From UKL13-2 sp031414695 (GTDB lineage: Bacteria > Pseudomonadota > Gammaproteobacteria > Burkholderiales > Usitatibacteraceae), in the NCBI GenBank assembly GCA_031414695.1, contig JANNWG010000030.1, positions 1 through 64,000 of the forward strand: a stretch of 64,000 bases of DNA. Reading direction: 5' to 3'. Numbering within the stretch: the first letter of the stretch is position 1; every line of letters starts with the position of its first letter. Positions 52,095 through 62,356 of this stretch are shown here, in pieces. The notes below the pieces were generated by a model. It did no database searches, had not been told where the DNA came from, and saw only the letters and a list, made by a program, of their open reading frames with translations. The position numbers were made by a program, and so were the translations under genes.

Positions 52095-52465
52095 GTGAGC
52101 TCCTAAAATAATTTCAGTGAGTGGAATTGTCGCCCGTCTTATGCAGGCGAATTGATATTACTACGAGATTAGTCGGAGCAGGTTGCATTACCTTACTGTT
52201 TCTTGAAAGCATTTTTGCTATTAATAATCGACACACTAAGCAATTGTTTAAATTGTTAAACACTAATATTCATGAGCGTCTTCAGCGATTTATGTCCGAA
52301 AATAGCCGCTCTGAAATGTGTTTATAAAAACTATTTTTCTAAAAAACCTACCTGCAAAGCAGCCGATTTGACATCGGCATACAATTAATCCAGTGAGCCA
52401 TCAAAAGTGGCGAGCACTCCGTCACAACTTGCGACGGGGCAAACCAAGTCCCAAAAGGAGGAAAT
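52095..52465. other. Divergent gap between catalase-family and 187-aa genes
   Basis: No credible gene. The sequence is AT-rich in its middle part, and both flanking promoters should lie here, but no clear consensus stands out. Confidence 0.4.
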
Positions 52466-53029
52466 ATGAGCGCAATCGCATTGCTCTGGATGCCAATTCT
52501 TGTCACCGCCGTATTGATTTTTATCGCCAGCACGATGATTCACATGGTGTTCAAGTGGCACAACGCGGATTACCAAAAACTTACTAATGAAGATGATGTG
52601 CGGGCGGTAGTACACGCCAGTTCGGCTGAACCTGGGCAATATATGATTCCCTATTGCGTCGATATGAAGGAGATGGGCGGTGAAGTAATGATGAAGAAAT
52701 TCAACGACGGTCCTGTCGCGTTTTTAACAGTGCGCAAAAATGGAACCCCTGCAATGGGATCAACGCTATTTCAGTGGTTCATTTTCACAATAGTAATTGC
52801 CTCGTTTGCAGGCTGGATTGCGATGTCGGTCTTTTCTGGCAAAGCAGATGCCCGCGCGGCAGGGCAAATGGTTGGCTTGATTAGCTTCCTCGCCTACGGC
52901 GCTGGCAGCGTCCCGCTGGGCATTTGGTTGGGTAAATCGTGGGGCAGTGTCGCCAAAGACTTGCTCGATGCTGTTATTTATGGCGTGATCAGCTGGTTGG
53001 TATTTGCATGGTGTTGGCCGGCTTCGTAA
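52466..53029 (+). CDS. Unknown 187-aa inner-membrane protein
   Basis: Starts after a strong ribosome site (AAAAGGAGG, 6 nt before ATG). One membrane helix at about residues 4-28, a soluble segment with AEPGQYMIPYCVDMKEMG and PVAFLTVRKNGTPAMG, then three more helices (about 101-180). Proteins with this layout are found in several proteobacteria; I know no assigned function. It is monocistronic, followed by a perfect 10-bp hairpin at 53078. Confidence 0.75.
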   Translation: MSAIALLWMPILVTAVLIFIASTMIHMVFKWHNADYQKLTNEDDVRAVVHASSAEPGQYMIPYCVDMKEMGGEVMMKKFNDGPVAFLTVRKNGTPAMGSTLFQWFIFTIVIASFAGWIAMSVFSGKADARAAGQMVGLISFLAYGAGSVPLGIWLGKSWGSVAKDLLDAVIYGVISWLVFAWCWPAS

Positions 53030-53077
53030 TAGAAACGCCCAACGATAGAGCGACTTATCCTCCATACATTAGATTGA

Positions 53078-53104
53078 ATCGCGCTACAAATTGCGTAGCG
53101 CGAT
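53078..53104. repeat. Perfect hairpin after the 187-aa gene
   Basis: ATCGCGCTAC and GTAGCGCGAT are perfect inverted repeats separated by 7 bases. There is no T run, so it is not a classical terminator. The rest of 53030-53386 shows no gene I can support. Confidence 0.7.
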
Positions 53105-53386
53105 ATTGTATGTAAGTAAGCAGCGCGCTAGACATAGCGTGCCGATTCTAAAAAAATCGCTCGTTACTTTCAACCGCTGTAGGACCGAACGATGCTGGGA
53201 CGCCTTTGATCATAGAGACTCTCACATGAGAAAGTCCAATATCTGCAAGCACTTTGCGGCTATTTCGGCTTAAAGCACCCGCCATTACTAGTGGTTACAC
53301 AAAAATTTTGGCAATCACGCTATTTTAAAATCGGCTAGACTACTGGTATGTTATTGGTATGGTTTAGTTCGTTTAATTTTATAGTT

Positions 53387-53848
53387 ATGGAGCGCTGTGT
53401 GTTCAAATTTCAGCAACATCTTCATGGCGGCATCATGCTTGGCGTGTTTCTGCTGAATATCACAGCGGGTTGCAAAAATAAAGAACCATTAGCTGTGCCG
53501 ATAACAGCTAGCGCCACAATGCCGCCGCAAGGTGTAGTGCAAGTTGCAATAAAAGGTGCAACAAAACGTGAAGCCAACATCTCTGCGGCCATTGAACGTG
53601 CCATCGTTGCGCCCGCTTCAGCAGGCTATACGCCAATACCAACGGGTACAAAATTATTTGGCGTAGAAATTATCGGCAGCAAGATTCGCTTGAACTTTAC
53701 GAAAGCCTTGCTTCTCAATGGTACAGGACGCAAATTAGAAGATGCTGTGAAGCAACTCACGAACCCAGTCAGTGACATCACATCTGACATGGTAAATGTC
53801 GAATATGAGATTTTGATCGAAGGCAAACCAATCAGAGAGTATTTATGA
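53387..53848 (+). CDS. Probable lipoprotein with a GerMN-like domain
   Basis: A 153-aa protein with an N-terminal hydrophobic segment ending in NITAGCKNKE, a plausible lipobox with Cys near residue 29. The soluble part (TKLFGVEIIGSKIRLNFTKALLLNGTGRKLEDAVKQL...VEYEILIEGKPIREYL) has the GerMN pattern and closely parallels residues about 85-160 of the amidase encoded next (SYAVTPNEVVIDLSADVLAYG...ITFSILIEGIALNDYL). The genes overlap by 4 nt. It probably acts at the cell envelope with the amidase; this is inferred from coupling and shared domain. Confidence 0.75.
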   Translation: MERCVFKFQQHLHGGIMLGVFLLNITAGCKNKEPLAVPITASATMPPQGVVQVAIKGATKREANISAAIERAIVAPASAGYTPIPTGTKLFGVEIIGSKIRLNFTKALLLNGTGRKLEDAVKQLTNPVSDITSDMVNVEYEILIEGKPIREYL

Positions 53849-56145
53849 GAGCTAGTTCGATAGCACTGCTCGCTGTTCTTTTAGCAGCGCCTTTTGCAAT
53901 TGCGCATAACGGCGTGCAGCATGCGCCAGTGTCACCGTCTGATGCCGCTAAGCGCGCTGCAAAAGTAGTGCCGCTCAATGTGCTGAATATGGAAGCGCAA
54001 ATAGAGTCGGCGTTGCAAGATGCTTTAGCCGAATTACCGCGCGCGAATAATCTTCGTGTGAAATCAAACGCCATCGGTGCCTTCGGTCAAACGCCGCAGG
54101 TACGCCTATTGAGTGCGAAGTTAAAGCGCTCACACTCGTATGCTGTGACGCCCAATGAAGTGGTGATTGATTTAAGCGCAGATGTATTGGCCTATGGCGT
54201 GGGCAGCCGCGCGTTTGAAGATATTTTGCATACACTGCATCAGCGCGCCTATGAGCCGATGCACGAGCGCGCCGAAAATATTACCTTCTCCATTTTGATT
54301 GAAGGCATCGCGCTTAATGATTATTTGGCGTTTGAAAAAGAGCTGACTGCACCGACGCTGGGTACGCTAGAAACATCATCGAGCCTTGCAACGTCAGCGC
54401 TATTTAGCAAAAGTGCTGCGGGTCGGCGTGTGGCAGTCAGCCCTGGGCATGGCTATTGGTTTGGCACCGGAACGTGGAAATTGCAGCGTAGTTTTTTGTT
54501 TGGCATAGTCGAAGATTTTGCCAACAGCGAATTTATTATTGAACTTGATTCGATTCTGCGTGCGAATGGCGCCCAGACGCGCCCAACGCGCGAGCTTAAT
54601 AAATTAATCGCAAATGGGGAATCAGGCTTTCCGCGCTGGCAGCAGGCGGCACGCTATCACGTGCGTGAAAAGGGCGCGCCAGAGACAGTTTGGAATTCGC
54701 TTACTGGCACTACTACCGACGACCTCGATGACGACATACGGGTGCGGCCGCTTTACGCGAATTGGCGTGATGCGAATGGGATCAATTCGGAAATCTTAGT
54801 GAGCCTTCACAACAATGGTGGTGGTGGCACCGGCACAGAAACGCTCTACGACACCGACAACGGTTTTGGCCCTGAAAGTAAACGCCTAGCCGATGCGGTG
54901 CACAATAAAATTATTGCTGCGATACGCAGCCAATTTAATCCAGCTTGGCCTGATCGCCGCGTAAAGGGATTCGCTGGCAGTTATGGTGAAAATCGCGTTG
55001 CCACAAGGCCAGCGATATTGATCGAAGTTGCTTTCATGGATACTAAATCACCGGACAACGATGCGATTCAAGACGCGCGCTTTCGCCGCATTGTGAACGA
55101 GGCCATCGCCCAAGGTGTTGCCGATTTTTTTGCCAATCAAATTGATACTACGCCGCCGACTTCACCTACTAACCTAGCCACCGCCGCTATCAGTCAATCG
55201 CAAATTGATTTGAAATGGGCTGCTGCTACCGATGATGTCGGCGTGGCCGCATATCGTGTGTCGCGCAACGGTATGGAGATCGGTATAACCACTGGACTAT
55301 CACTAACGGATACAGGCTTAACCGCCGCGACTAGCTATAACTACACAGTCGCCTCACGTGACTTAAGGGGTAATTGGTCGGCCGAGACACAGGTTGCCAT
55401 GGCGGCTACATTTCCACCCACGCCTTATCTTGGGCTTTGGTATGCAGGTGAAGCAGAGTCCGGCTGGGGCATGAGCGTGACGCAGCATAACGGTATTATT
55501 TTTGCGGCGATATTTACTTACGACTCAGCTGGACAGCCTGCTTGGTATGTGATGCCAAGTTGCACATTAGTTGGTGCAACGTGTACGAGTGATATGTTTC
55601 GCGTTTTTGGCGGCTCCTCGCCGCTGGTCACTTGGAATATTAATGGTCGTACTGTCGAGAGAGTCGGCACCGGGACATTGGCATTTAGTAATGGCAATGC
55701 AGGCGCGTTTAATTTCACGATTAACAATCTAGCCGGTGTAAAACAAATCGTGCGCCAAGATGTGAAATCCGGCACCGTCCCCAACATCATCGACCTCACC
55801 GATTTATGGTGGAACGCGAATGAATCTGGCTGGGGCGTTTCTCTCACACACGCCAATAGTAATGTTTTCGCCACCTGGTTTACCTACGACGCCACAGGTA
55901 AAGCGATATGGTACGTTGCACCCGCTTGTACGCTCTTGGCCGCAACCACCACGACCAGCTGCAATAGCGAACTCTATAGCGTGACAGGCGGCACAGCACT
56001 TACTGCGCCATGGGTGGCAGGGCGCACCGTACTGAAACGTGAAGGCAGCTTTAACCTGCAATTTACCGATGCCAGCCGCGCCATCATGAATTACACCATC
56101 GGTGGGGATACGACTTCGCGCGTGATTACGCGGCAGCCGTTTTAG
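53845..56145 (+). CDS. N-acetylmuramoyl-L-alanine amidase with FN3 and ESGWG repeats
   Basis: A 766-aa secreted protein: signal peptide (SIALLAVLLAAPFAIA), a GerMN-like domain (about 85-165), and an Amidase_3 domain (about 195-431) with zinc His in AVSPGHGYW, second His in LVSLHNNGGGG, and catalytic Glu in ILIEVAFMD. A fibronectin type III domain (about 435-522) and two C-terminal repeats of about 120 residues with the signature ESGWG (WYAGEAESGWGMSV near 530 and WWNANESGWGVSL near 653) follow. It cuts the amide bond between MurNAc and the stem peptide. The repeats may bind wall or surface; the same repeat opens the next gene. Confidence 0.88.
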   Translation: MRASSIALLAVLLAAPFAIAHNGVQHAPVSPSDAAKRAAKVVPLNVLNMEAQIESALQDALAELPRANNLRVKSNAIGAFGQTPQVRLLSAKLKRSHSYAVTPNEVVIDLSADVLAYGVGSRAFEDILHTLHQRAYEPMHERAENITFSILIEGIALNDYLAFEKELTAPTLGTLETSSSLATSALFSKSAAGRRVAVSPGHGYWFGTGTWKLQRSFLFGIVEDFANSEFIIELDSILRANGAQTRPTRELNKLIANGESGFPRWQQAARYHVREKGAPETVWNSLTGTTTDDLDDDIRVRPLYANWRDANGINSEILVSLHNNGGGGTGTETLYDTDNGFGPESKRLADAVHNKIIAAIRSQFNPAWPDRRVKGFAGSYGENRVATRPAILIEVAFMDTKSPDNDAIQDARFRRIVNEAIAQGVADFFANQIDTTPPTSPTNLATAAISQSQIDLKWAAATDDVGVAAYRVSRNGMEIGITTGLSLTDTGLTAATSYNYTVASRDLRGNWSAETQVAMAATFPPTPYLGLWYAGEAESGWGMSVTQHNGIIFAAIFTYDSAGQPAWYVMPSCTLVGATCTSDMFRVFGGSSPLVTWNINGRTVERVGTGTLAFSNGNAGAFNFTINNLAGVKQIVRQDVKSGTVPNIIDLTDLWWNANESGWGVSLTHANSNVFATWFTYDATGKAIWYVAPACTLLAATTTTSCNSELYSVTGGTALTAPWVAGRTVLKREGSFNLQFTDASRAIMNYTIGGDTTSRVITRQPF

Positions 56146-56165
56146 TCTCACAAAATATATAGAAA

Positions 56166-56253
56166 TGTCATCCCGAGCGAAGCCGAGGGATATGCTTTTT
56201 GCTTTCTACAAGTCCGCGAAACAGCATATCCCTCGGCTTCGCTCGGGATGACA
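56166..56253. repeat. 31-bp perfect inverted repeat (CCCGAGCGAAGCCGAGGGAT type)
   Basis: The left arm 56166-56196 and the right arm 56223-56253 are exact complements separated by 26 bases. Each arm also holds a small internal palindrome. This repeat type is widespread in bacteria. It lies 20 nt after the amidase stop and could end or stabilise its message. The remaining gap to 56357 shows nothing else. Confidence 0.95.
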
Positions 56254-56356
56254 AAATTTTATAGATCGTCGTAGATTGGGCAACGCGTTTGACGAAGGCG
56301 ATTTACCCAATCTTGTGATGCAGCAATAACAATTTTTTTATTCACACCATCATCAT

Positions 56357-57703
56357 ATGAAAAATTTCCTCCGCCAACTCATTCTCAGCCTCGCCATTTT
56401 CAGTGCAGCGGTTTCAACGGCACAGTCGCAAACCTTCACGCTCCCCACCACCACCGCCGCACCCACCAAAATTGACGGCCTCTGGTGGAACCCGGCGGAG
56501 TCAGGCTGGGGCGTTACCTTTAACCAGCAGGCCAATATTATTTTTGTCACGCTGTTTAGCTATGACAGCACGGGGCAGGCGAAATGGTATGTGGTGTCAG
56601 ATTGTCGAGTCGCTGGCAATGGTTGCACGGGGGATTTTTTTGCGGTTGTCGGCGGCTCGCAGCCAGTCGGGCCTTGGACGCCAAATCTCGCGGTCACGCG
56701 TGTTGGTTTATTTACGGCTAGTTTTACTGATGTCAATAACGGCAGCGTCAGCTATTCGATTAACAACGTCAATGGCAGCAAAGTTATCGCGCGCCAACCT
56801 TGGGCTGCGGCGGCAACACCTGCATCTGGCATCACGTGGGATAAATCAGCGGATCTCAACGCCAATATGCCCGTCGGCATTGAAGTTTTTCGCGGCACGG
56901 GTAATGGGCTACGTGCGGTTTATGCCACGCTCGATAGCGCAGCGAATGCCAATATCGAATGGAATGTTGCTTCCATTGCGCCCGGCGCACTCACACCATT
57001 AGGCTTTGCACAGGCTGAAGCCAAGCCAGTGTACGTTGCCATCAATGCAGGCTACTTCGGCGCATCAACTATTAACCAAAGTTTTAGCCTAGCGATTAAA
57101 AATAGTGTGACGGCTGCCACGGGTGTGAAGCAGCTCACGCGCAGTGGGCAAGTGTATTTCCCCACGCGCGCTGCATTTGGTGCAATGGCGAATGGCGATA
57201 TTGTCGCCACTTGGGCATACCCAGTTGGCACGTCGAATTTAATTTATCAATATCCATTGCCTAGCCCGAATGATTCAACCAAAGCACCATTAGCGTTACC
57301 CACCGCCGATTTTCCCGTAGGCGGCACGCGCTGGTCGCCTGTTAAAGCAATTGGTGGTGGCCCGATGCTGATTAAAAATGGCGCAAAAGCAGTCACCTTT
57401 GTAGAGGAAATTTTTGACGCCGCCAGTGGCATTGTGCCCACTGGTGCTGCACCGCGCACCGCTGTCGCAAAACTCGCCAATGGCAAGGTTATCTTCATGG
57501 TTATTGATGGCCGCAGTAGTGTCAGCCGCGGTGTATCTTTAAGCGAGCTTGCGGATATTTTGTTGAGCCTCGGCGCGACTGAGGCAATGAATCTCGACGG
57601 TGGCGGATCAAGCGCGATGGTGGTCAATGGCGCAGTGGCTAATACGCCAAGCGACGGCGCGATGCGAGTTGTGCCGACAGCATTATTGTTTCGTGAGAAG
57701 TAG
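56357..57703 (+). CDS. Phosphodiester glycosidase-like (DUF2233/NAGPA) secreted protein
   Basis: A 448-aa protein with a signal peptide (LILSLAIFSAAVSTAQS), one ESGWG repeat (WWNPAESGWGVTFNQQ near residue 45) and a C-terminal DUF2233/NAGPA domain. That domain shows AINAGYFGAS near 228, KAIGGGPMLIKNG near 330, VFMVIDGRSS-like VIFMVIDGRSSVSRG near 376, and MNLDGGGSSAMVVNG near 412. In other bacteria such enzymes cleave phosphodiester-linked sugars in the envelope. Its ESGWG module is shared with the amidase upstream, but a large repeat separates the genes, so they may be transcribed apart. Confidence 0.85.
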   Translation: MKNFLRQLILSLAIFSAAVSTAQSQTFTLPTTTAAPTKIDGLWWNPAESGWGVTFNQQANIIFVTLFSYDSTGQAKWYVVSDCRVAGNGCTGDFFAVVGGSQPVGPWTPNLAVTRVGLFTASFTDVNNGSVSYSINNVNGSKVIARQPWAAAATPASGITWDKSADLNANMPVGIEVFRGTGNGLRAVYATLDSAANANIEWNVASIAPGALTPLGFAQAEAKPVYVAINAGYFGASTINQSFSLAIKNSVTAATGVKQLTRSGQVYFPTRAAFGAMANGDIVATWAYPVGTSNLIYQYPLPSPNDSTKAPLALPTADFPVGGTRWSPVKAIGGGPMLIKNGAKAVTFVEEIFDAASGIVPTGAAPRTAVAKLANGKVIFMVIDGRSSVSRGVSLSELADILLSLGATEAMNLDGGGSSAMVVNGAVANTPSDGAMRVVPTALLFREK

Positions 57704-57715
57704 TGCTATATAACG

Positions 57716-59167
57716 TTACTTCGCACGCCCAAGTCTGATCGCCATCCACATCATCAGCGCGACGCCTAAAATGAGTACAGCCCACAGCGCAATTTTTTTC
57801 CAGTCGGTCGCGGGCGCTACATTTGCACTAACTGGAATAATCACTCCCACATTGCTACCTGCCGTGGTGTCATTGGTTGCGATGGTTTCGACAGTCGCGA
57901 TAGTCGCGATGGGCAATAAAAATTCAGCGCGATCTTTATAGCCTGGCATGATTTCATTCACCTGAAAATGCGCTGGTTGTGCGACGGTGCGACCAAAGCC
58001 AATCGTAAACGGTGGCTCACCGCGCGCGGCAAAAATAATTTGTGCAGGTTGCCACGTTAAAACGAGAGTTGGCATGCTTGTCCCTAAGCCACCGCCGCGT
58101 GTGTCAATCACGGCGCGCCAAGTTGTAGTTGCACGCGTGGCTGCAATATTTGTTAGCACAGCAGGTGATATTAGTTCTTTACCATTGCGCGTGATGTTAT
58201 AAAAAGTGGCGCTAGCCACGGATTGCCATGCGGGCTCTATATTGTTGCTGCTGCCAAACTTTGCGCGTTGGCTTTTATCCAATACGGGCGATTTCACATA
58301 GAGCCGTGTCGGCGCTAGGGTATTCGTATCTGGCATAAGCAGTTGCGCGCTTTCAATCGGGAGCTTCGCATCGACTTCAAAAAAATATTCACCGGGACTA
58401 TTACCTGCTGTGCCCTTGACACTAATCGTCTCCACTTCACGCACGCTATTGCTTGATGTGCTGTCAGCGGTAATTTTGGTTAACGCGAAACCAGCGCTGG
58501 GCGTGCCCCAAGTTAGGCGCAAATATTTATCGTTGAGTGGGGTGAAACTCACTTTATTTTGCAAGATGGCGTTACCCGCAAATGCTAAGTCGACGAGCGG
58601 TGCATCGCGCACGACGCTACGCCAATTTTTTAAGTCATTGCTGGCTTCAATGTTGAGGTTGGCGGTTTGCACATTAGGGTTTTTAATCCAATCAAATTGA
58701 AGCGCATTAATCGGTGATTTCATACGGCTTGCATCAACTAGATAGCTTGACTCAACGGCTGCTTTTCGCGTCGTTATTGTATTGATCGCCACTACGCTGC
58801 CATCAATTTGCAATTTGACCGAGGTGGTGAGCTTTTCTTCACCAAGCAGCGGGAAATGGGGCAGGGTGGTGGCAATGACAGTATCGGTTGCGACAGTGGG
58901 CTCTTGTGTAAAAGCATATGGCACGCGTTCGCCTCGACCATTAAATACGCGCACATCGCGGGCATCTGCATGTGCCATGCCGCGATAAATGGCGAGCGGC
59001 AGCTTCACCCGCGCCATGCCATCAGGCGTTACCGGTATGGCGATGGTGAGTTTATTAGCGTAATCGCTTGGCTTATCAGAGATGGGTTTTTCATTGGCCT
59101 TCGCGGTAGAAATCGCAGCCGAGACGAATAAGTAGAGTAGGGCTGTCATCAATATTGGATTTGTCAT
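57716..59167 (-). CDS. DUF3999-family membrane protein
   Basis: A 483-aa protein with a signal peptide (ending about STAKA), a long beta-rich periplasmic part (YANKLTIAIPVTPDGMARVKLPLAIYRGMA...DVRVFNGRGERVPYA) typical of DUF3999, and one C-terminal membrane helix (ALWAVLILGVALMMWMAIRLG). Its start overlaps the stop of the DUF2339 gene by 4 nt, the conserved pairing of these two families. The function is not known; an envelope role is likely. Confidence 0.88.
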   Translation of the reverse strand: MTNPILMTALLYLFVSAAISTAKANEKPISDKPSDYANKLTIAIPVTPDGMARVKLPLAIYRGMAHADARDVRVFNGRGERVPYAFTQEPTVATDTVIATTLPHFPLLGEEKLTTSVKLQIDGSVVAINTITTRKAAVESSYLVDASRMKSPINALQFDWIKNPNVQTANLNIEASNDLKNWRSVVRDAPLVDLAFAGNAILQNKVSFTPLNDKYLRLTWGTPSAGFALTKITADSTSSNSVREVETISVKGTAGNSPGEYFFEVDAKLPIESAQLLMPDTNTLAPTRLYVKSPVLDKSQRAKFGSSNNIEPAWQSVASATFYNITRNGKELISPAVLTNIAATRATTTWRAVIDTRGGGLGTSMPTLVLTWQPAQIIFAARGEPPFTIGFGRTVAQPAHFQVNEIMPGYKDRAEFLLPIATIATVETIATNDTTAGSNVGVIIPVSANVAPATDWKKIALWAVLILGVALMMWMAIRLGRAK

Positions 59168-62106
59168 GTTTTCTCCGTGCTTAATTTTTCATCTGCATCA
59201 GCTTGGGTAACTGCGGGTGGCACGGGTGCGATATAGCCCATCACCAGCATTAATACACCAACGCCAATGAAAGACACAATGCGTTCCAGCCCAGCCAAGT
59301 TAGAGAGATCAACAAAAAATAATTTACCCACGACTACTGCCATGAGCACTGCACCGATGAACCAAATCTTGCGTTCACTACGACGAGCAGAAAATAGCAT
59401 GAGTGACAATGCTAATAGTGTCCAAAAAATAGACAGTGACGCTTGGACTAATACCGAGCGCATCATTACATCAAGCTCAAAGGCAATACCCGCCCAGTGA
59501 TGCAAGGTGCGTAGCAAGATGGCATTGAGCCAGATAAAAACGAGTGCGCCTGCGAGCGGCAGTAATATTGGTTTTAGTGTGACGGTACTCGCCGCATGAT
59601 TGACGCGTCGCCACCAAACTGCAAGCGTTAGCAATATAAATAAATGGCCTAAATCAATGGCGTTGATGATGGGCATATACGGTAATGGAGCAGACGTCCC
59701 GCTATGCGTGAAGTTTGCGTAGAGACTCCATAGACCAAGCGCCGTTATGATTACGCCGCCTGCGTAGCGCTGATACGCCGCTGCATAGTCGCGTACTGGC
59801 CATGTGGATTGTCTCGCTGCGCTACAAACGGCTAACAGCAGTGCACATGGAATAAACATAACGGCGGCGACTGACCACGCGCTTTTTTGTAAATCAAAAT
59901 AGCCCGCTAGCCAATGAAACTCCGCAGCACCAATGGCCGCGACAAATAACAACGTCGCCGCGTGCAGCAGCGCAAAATATAGACGCAAAATATTATTTTG
60001 TTCATCATTATCCTCATCGACTGCGGGCTCATGTAAACGCAACAGCCACCACTGAATTGCAATTGCTATCGACCATACTAGCCAACCATAATCGCTAAAC
60101 AAATGTGGTGCCACATCCACGCCGCGGTAGTTTGTGAATGAATCAAATGCGGCTAACAATAACGCGGGCAATAGGATGCGCTGCGGCCATGCGGCCTCGC
60201 GCCAATGTAGTTTTACACTTGCGATGCTTGATGCCAATACGCTCACCGCGATCAATGCCACCAACGTGGCATCCTGATATGGCAGCGCGATATGCCGATA
60301 AATTTCATTCATCGTACCTGCGAAATACCAAAAACTACCCCAAACAAACAATACGGGTGACAGCGTTACTTCTAGCTTAGTTAGGCTAGCTTGATGACGA
60401 TGTATTAAACGATTCAAATACAAGCCGCTTGCCGCAAGTAACATATAGCCGATAAATTGACTATTCAATATTGGATAGTGATCTAGCTTGAATTGCGTGC
60501 TTGCTAAAAATGCTATACCCGCAAGTAGCTGCATGAGTAGCCCAAAAGCACGGGCTAATTTACGGTCTTGTCGCACGCCAACCCAAAATATTGCCGCACC
60601 TTCGAGTGCCCATACGGCTGAAGTCCAGCGTGCATCAAGTGCTAATGGAATAGCGAGCGTGGCAAAAATAACGCCGAGTGCGAGAAAAGACTCGGTGAGT
60701 AGTTTGAGTTGGGGTGAATGTTTAGCGTTAAGCCAAGTGGCGAGCAGCAAATAAAATGCTGCCAATGCGAGCGCAGAAAACGCCATGCCAAATTCAAACG
60801 ACGAGACTAAGCCAGCCTGTAAGCCAAAGCCAACAATGGGTGCGCCAAAGATGAGCGTGCCATCAACATAGTGCGTGAGCCTTGGCGCTTCTCTAAACGC
60901 ATACAGCACCGCAATGGCCACATAGGCCACAAAAAATAAAATCAGGAACGGCTCGGTGGTGGCAAAAAATGACGGCGCGTAATATTTGCTACCCCAAGCT
61001 GCAGCGATAGCGAAAGTGAATACAAATCCGACTAAGTTCAGTGGACGCCATGCTTTCACCCAAGCGGTGCAAAATATGCCGGCGTTGAGCACGGCGTAGT
61101 AGCTAAATAAAGCCACATGACTGCCTTGACCCGTTGATGCCAAGATGGGCGCTAAAAATCCACCCGCAACACCCGTCACTGCTAGCGACATGGCGTCCTG
61201 GCGTATCGCCAATAAAGTAGAGAACGCCGCCACCGCGACAAGCATTGGAAACGCGTGGCCCGCTGGGATTAAGTCGTAAAGCCTGAAGGCACTAAAAATC
61301 GTGAGATACAAAATAGCCACGCCCGCACCCTGCAAGGTAAGCGCATAGCCCGCGCGTGCAGGTTGCAGCCGCAATCGCCAACCCACCACAAGTAGTGCAA
61401 TGGCCGCAGCACCCACCGCCGCCAAGCGAAGCTCAAGCGGAAAGACTGCATTTTCAGCGGCGTACTTGGCTAAAAATGCCATGCCAATAAATAGTATCAA
61501 CACACCAACACGCACAATCGTATTGCCACCGGTGAGCCATGCCCAAAGCGGATTAGGTTGCATTGGTGCATCACGCTTCGGTGGCGCAGGTGCTCTTGTG
61601 GCCTCCACCATTTCTGAGATTGCTTTAATGCTAGTGGCACTCTCATTCGTGGCTTCGACTAAAGCAGAGATGTCGCTTTCCTTACCTACGCTATTGCTAA
61701 TACTGCTATCAATGTCTTGTACGCCCGCCTCGCGGCCCCACGCTGTGGCTGGTGCGGCAGTAGTGAGCGATGCATTATTGGCGCTATCCTCGGTTGCAAG
61801 CGTAGTTGTTGCTGCTGGTGCTGGTGTAACAACTTTGCCTACTTCACTTTGTGGTTGTGACGTTTCGATGCGCGCTAATCGCCAATGAATATCTTCAACC
61901 GCTTTTTGTAATCGCGCTAAATGTGCATCTACTGCTGCCGTATTGGCAAGCATCTCAGCACTCGCTGCCGATGCGCCACCGATGCCCAATAATTTTCCCA
62001 GCCCCCAACCTGCGATAGCGCCAAAAAAAGCGCCAAACGCCGCACCCCATGCGCCGCTCGACAACCCGCCAAAAATAAGGCCAATTACTAATCCTAGAAA
62101 CCACAT
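59164..62106 (-). CDS. DUF2339-family multi-pass membrane protein
   Basis: A 980-aa protein with a short hydrophobic N-terminus, a coiled, low-complexity segment (about residues 50-170), and then around 25 membrane helices. The family hallmark is the stretch NPLWAWLTGGNTIVRVGVLILFIG near residue 184. DUF2339 proteins are large, poorly studied inner-membrane proteins of Proteobacteria, generally paired with DUF3999 as here. No active site is recognisable. The C-terminus ends soluble after MGYIAPVPPAV. Confidence 0.88.
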   Translation of the reverse strand: MWFLGLVIGLIFGGLSSGAWGAAFGAFFGAIAGWGLGKLLGIGGASAASAEMLANTAAVDAHLARLQKAVEDIHWRLARIETSQPQSEVGKVVTPAPAATTTLATEDSANNASLTTAAPATAWGREAGVQDIDSSISNSVGKESDISALVEATNESATSIKAISEMVEATRAPAPPKRDAPMQPNPLWAWLTGGNTIVRVGVLILFIGMAFLAKYAAENAVFPLELRLAAVGAAAIALLVVGWRLRLQPARAGYALTLQGAGVAILYLTIFSAFRLYDLIPAGHAFPMLVAVAAFSTLLAIRQDAMSLAVTGVAGGFLAPILASTGQGSHVALFSYYAVLNAGIFCTAWVKAWRPLNLVGFVFTFAIAAAWGSKYYAPSFFATTEPFLILFFVAYVAIAVLYAFREAPRLTHYVDGTLIFGAPIVGFGLQAGLVSSFEFGMAFSALALAAFYLLLATWLNAKHSPQLKLLTESFLALGVIFATLAIPLALDARWTSAVWALEGAAIFWVGVRQDRKLARAFGLLMQLLAGIAFLASTQFKLDHYPILNSQFIGYMLLAASGLYLNRLIHRHQASLTKLEVTLSPVLFVWGSFWYFAGTMNEIYRHIALPYQDATLVALIAVSVLASSIASVKLHWREAAWPQRILLPALLLAAFDSFTNYRGVDVAPHLFSDYGWLVWSIAIAIQWWLLRLHEPAVDEDNDEQNNILRLYFALLHAATLLFVAAIGAAEFHWLAGYFDLQKSAWSVAAVMFIPCALLLAVCSAARQSTWPVRDYAAAYQRYAGGVIITALGLWSLYANFTHSGTSAPLPYMPIINAIDLGHLFILLTLAVWWRRVNHAASTVTLKPILLPLAGALVFIWLNAILLRTLHHWAGIAFELDVMMRSVLVQASLSIFWTLLALSLMLFSARRSERKIWFIGAVLMAVVVGKLFFVDLSNLAGLERIVSFIGVGVLMLVMGYIAPVPPAVTQADADEKLSTEKT

Positions 62107-62356
62107 GGCGATGCCTTTTTAAAATGTCAGTACTGATGTCGTCACAATGATGAGCTAACTTCGCAATATTTTGCGACGGTGAAGAAAGAGATTTTTCTGC
62201 ATATTGTTACGTGCAGTTTGCATCTTGTGTCTGATAGCGCAGTACTTAGATTAAAGCACCATTATTTTGTTTTGTACGCGGCGAAAATACTATCAGTTAT
62301 CATTGGGCAACTTATCGCGTTTGGCTCTAAATTTTCGCCGATTTTAAGGAATAAAT

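Noticed and set aside
52121..52327. A 68-codon frame upstream of the 187-aa membrane protein
   Set aside because: It starts inside the leader of the divergent catalase-family gene, lacks a ribosome site and shows no family features.
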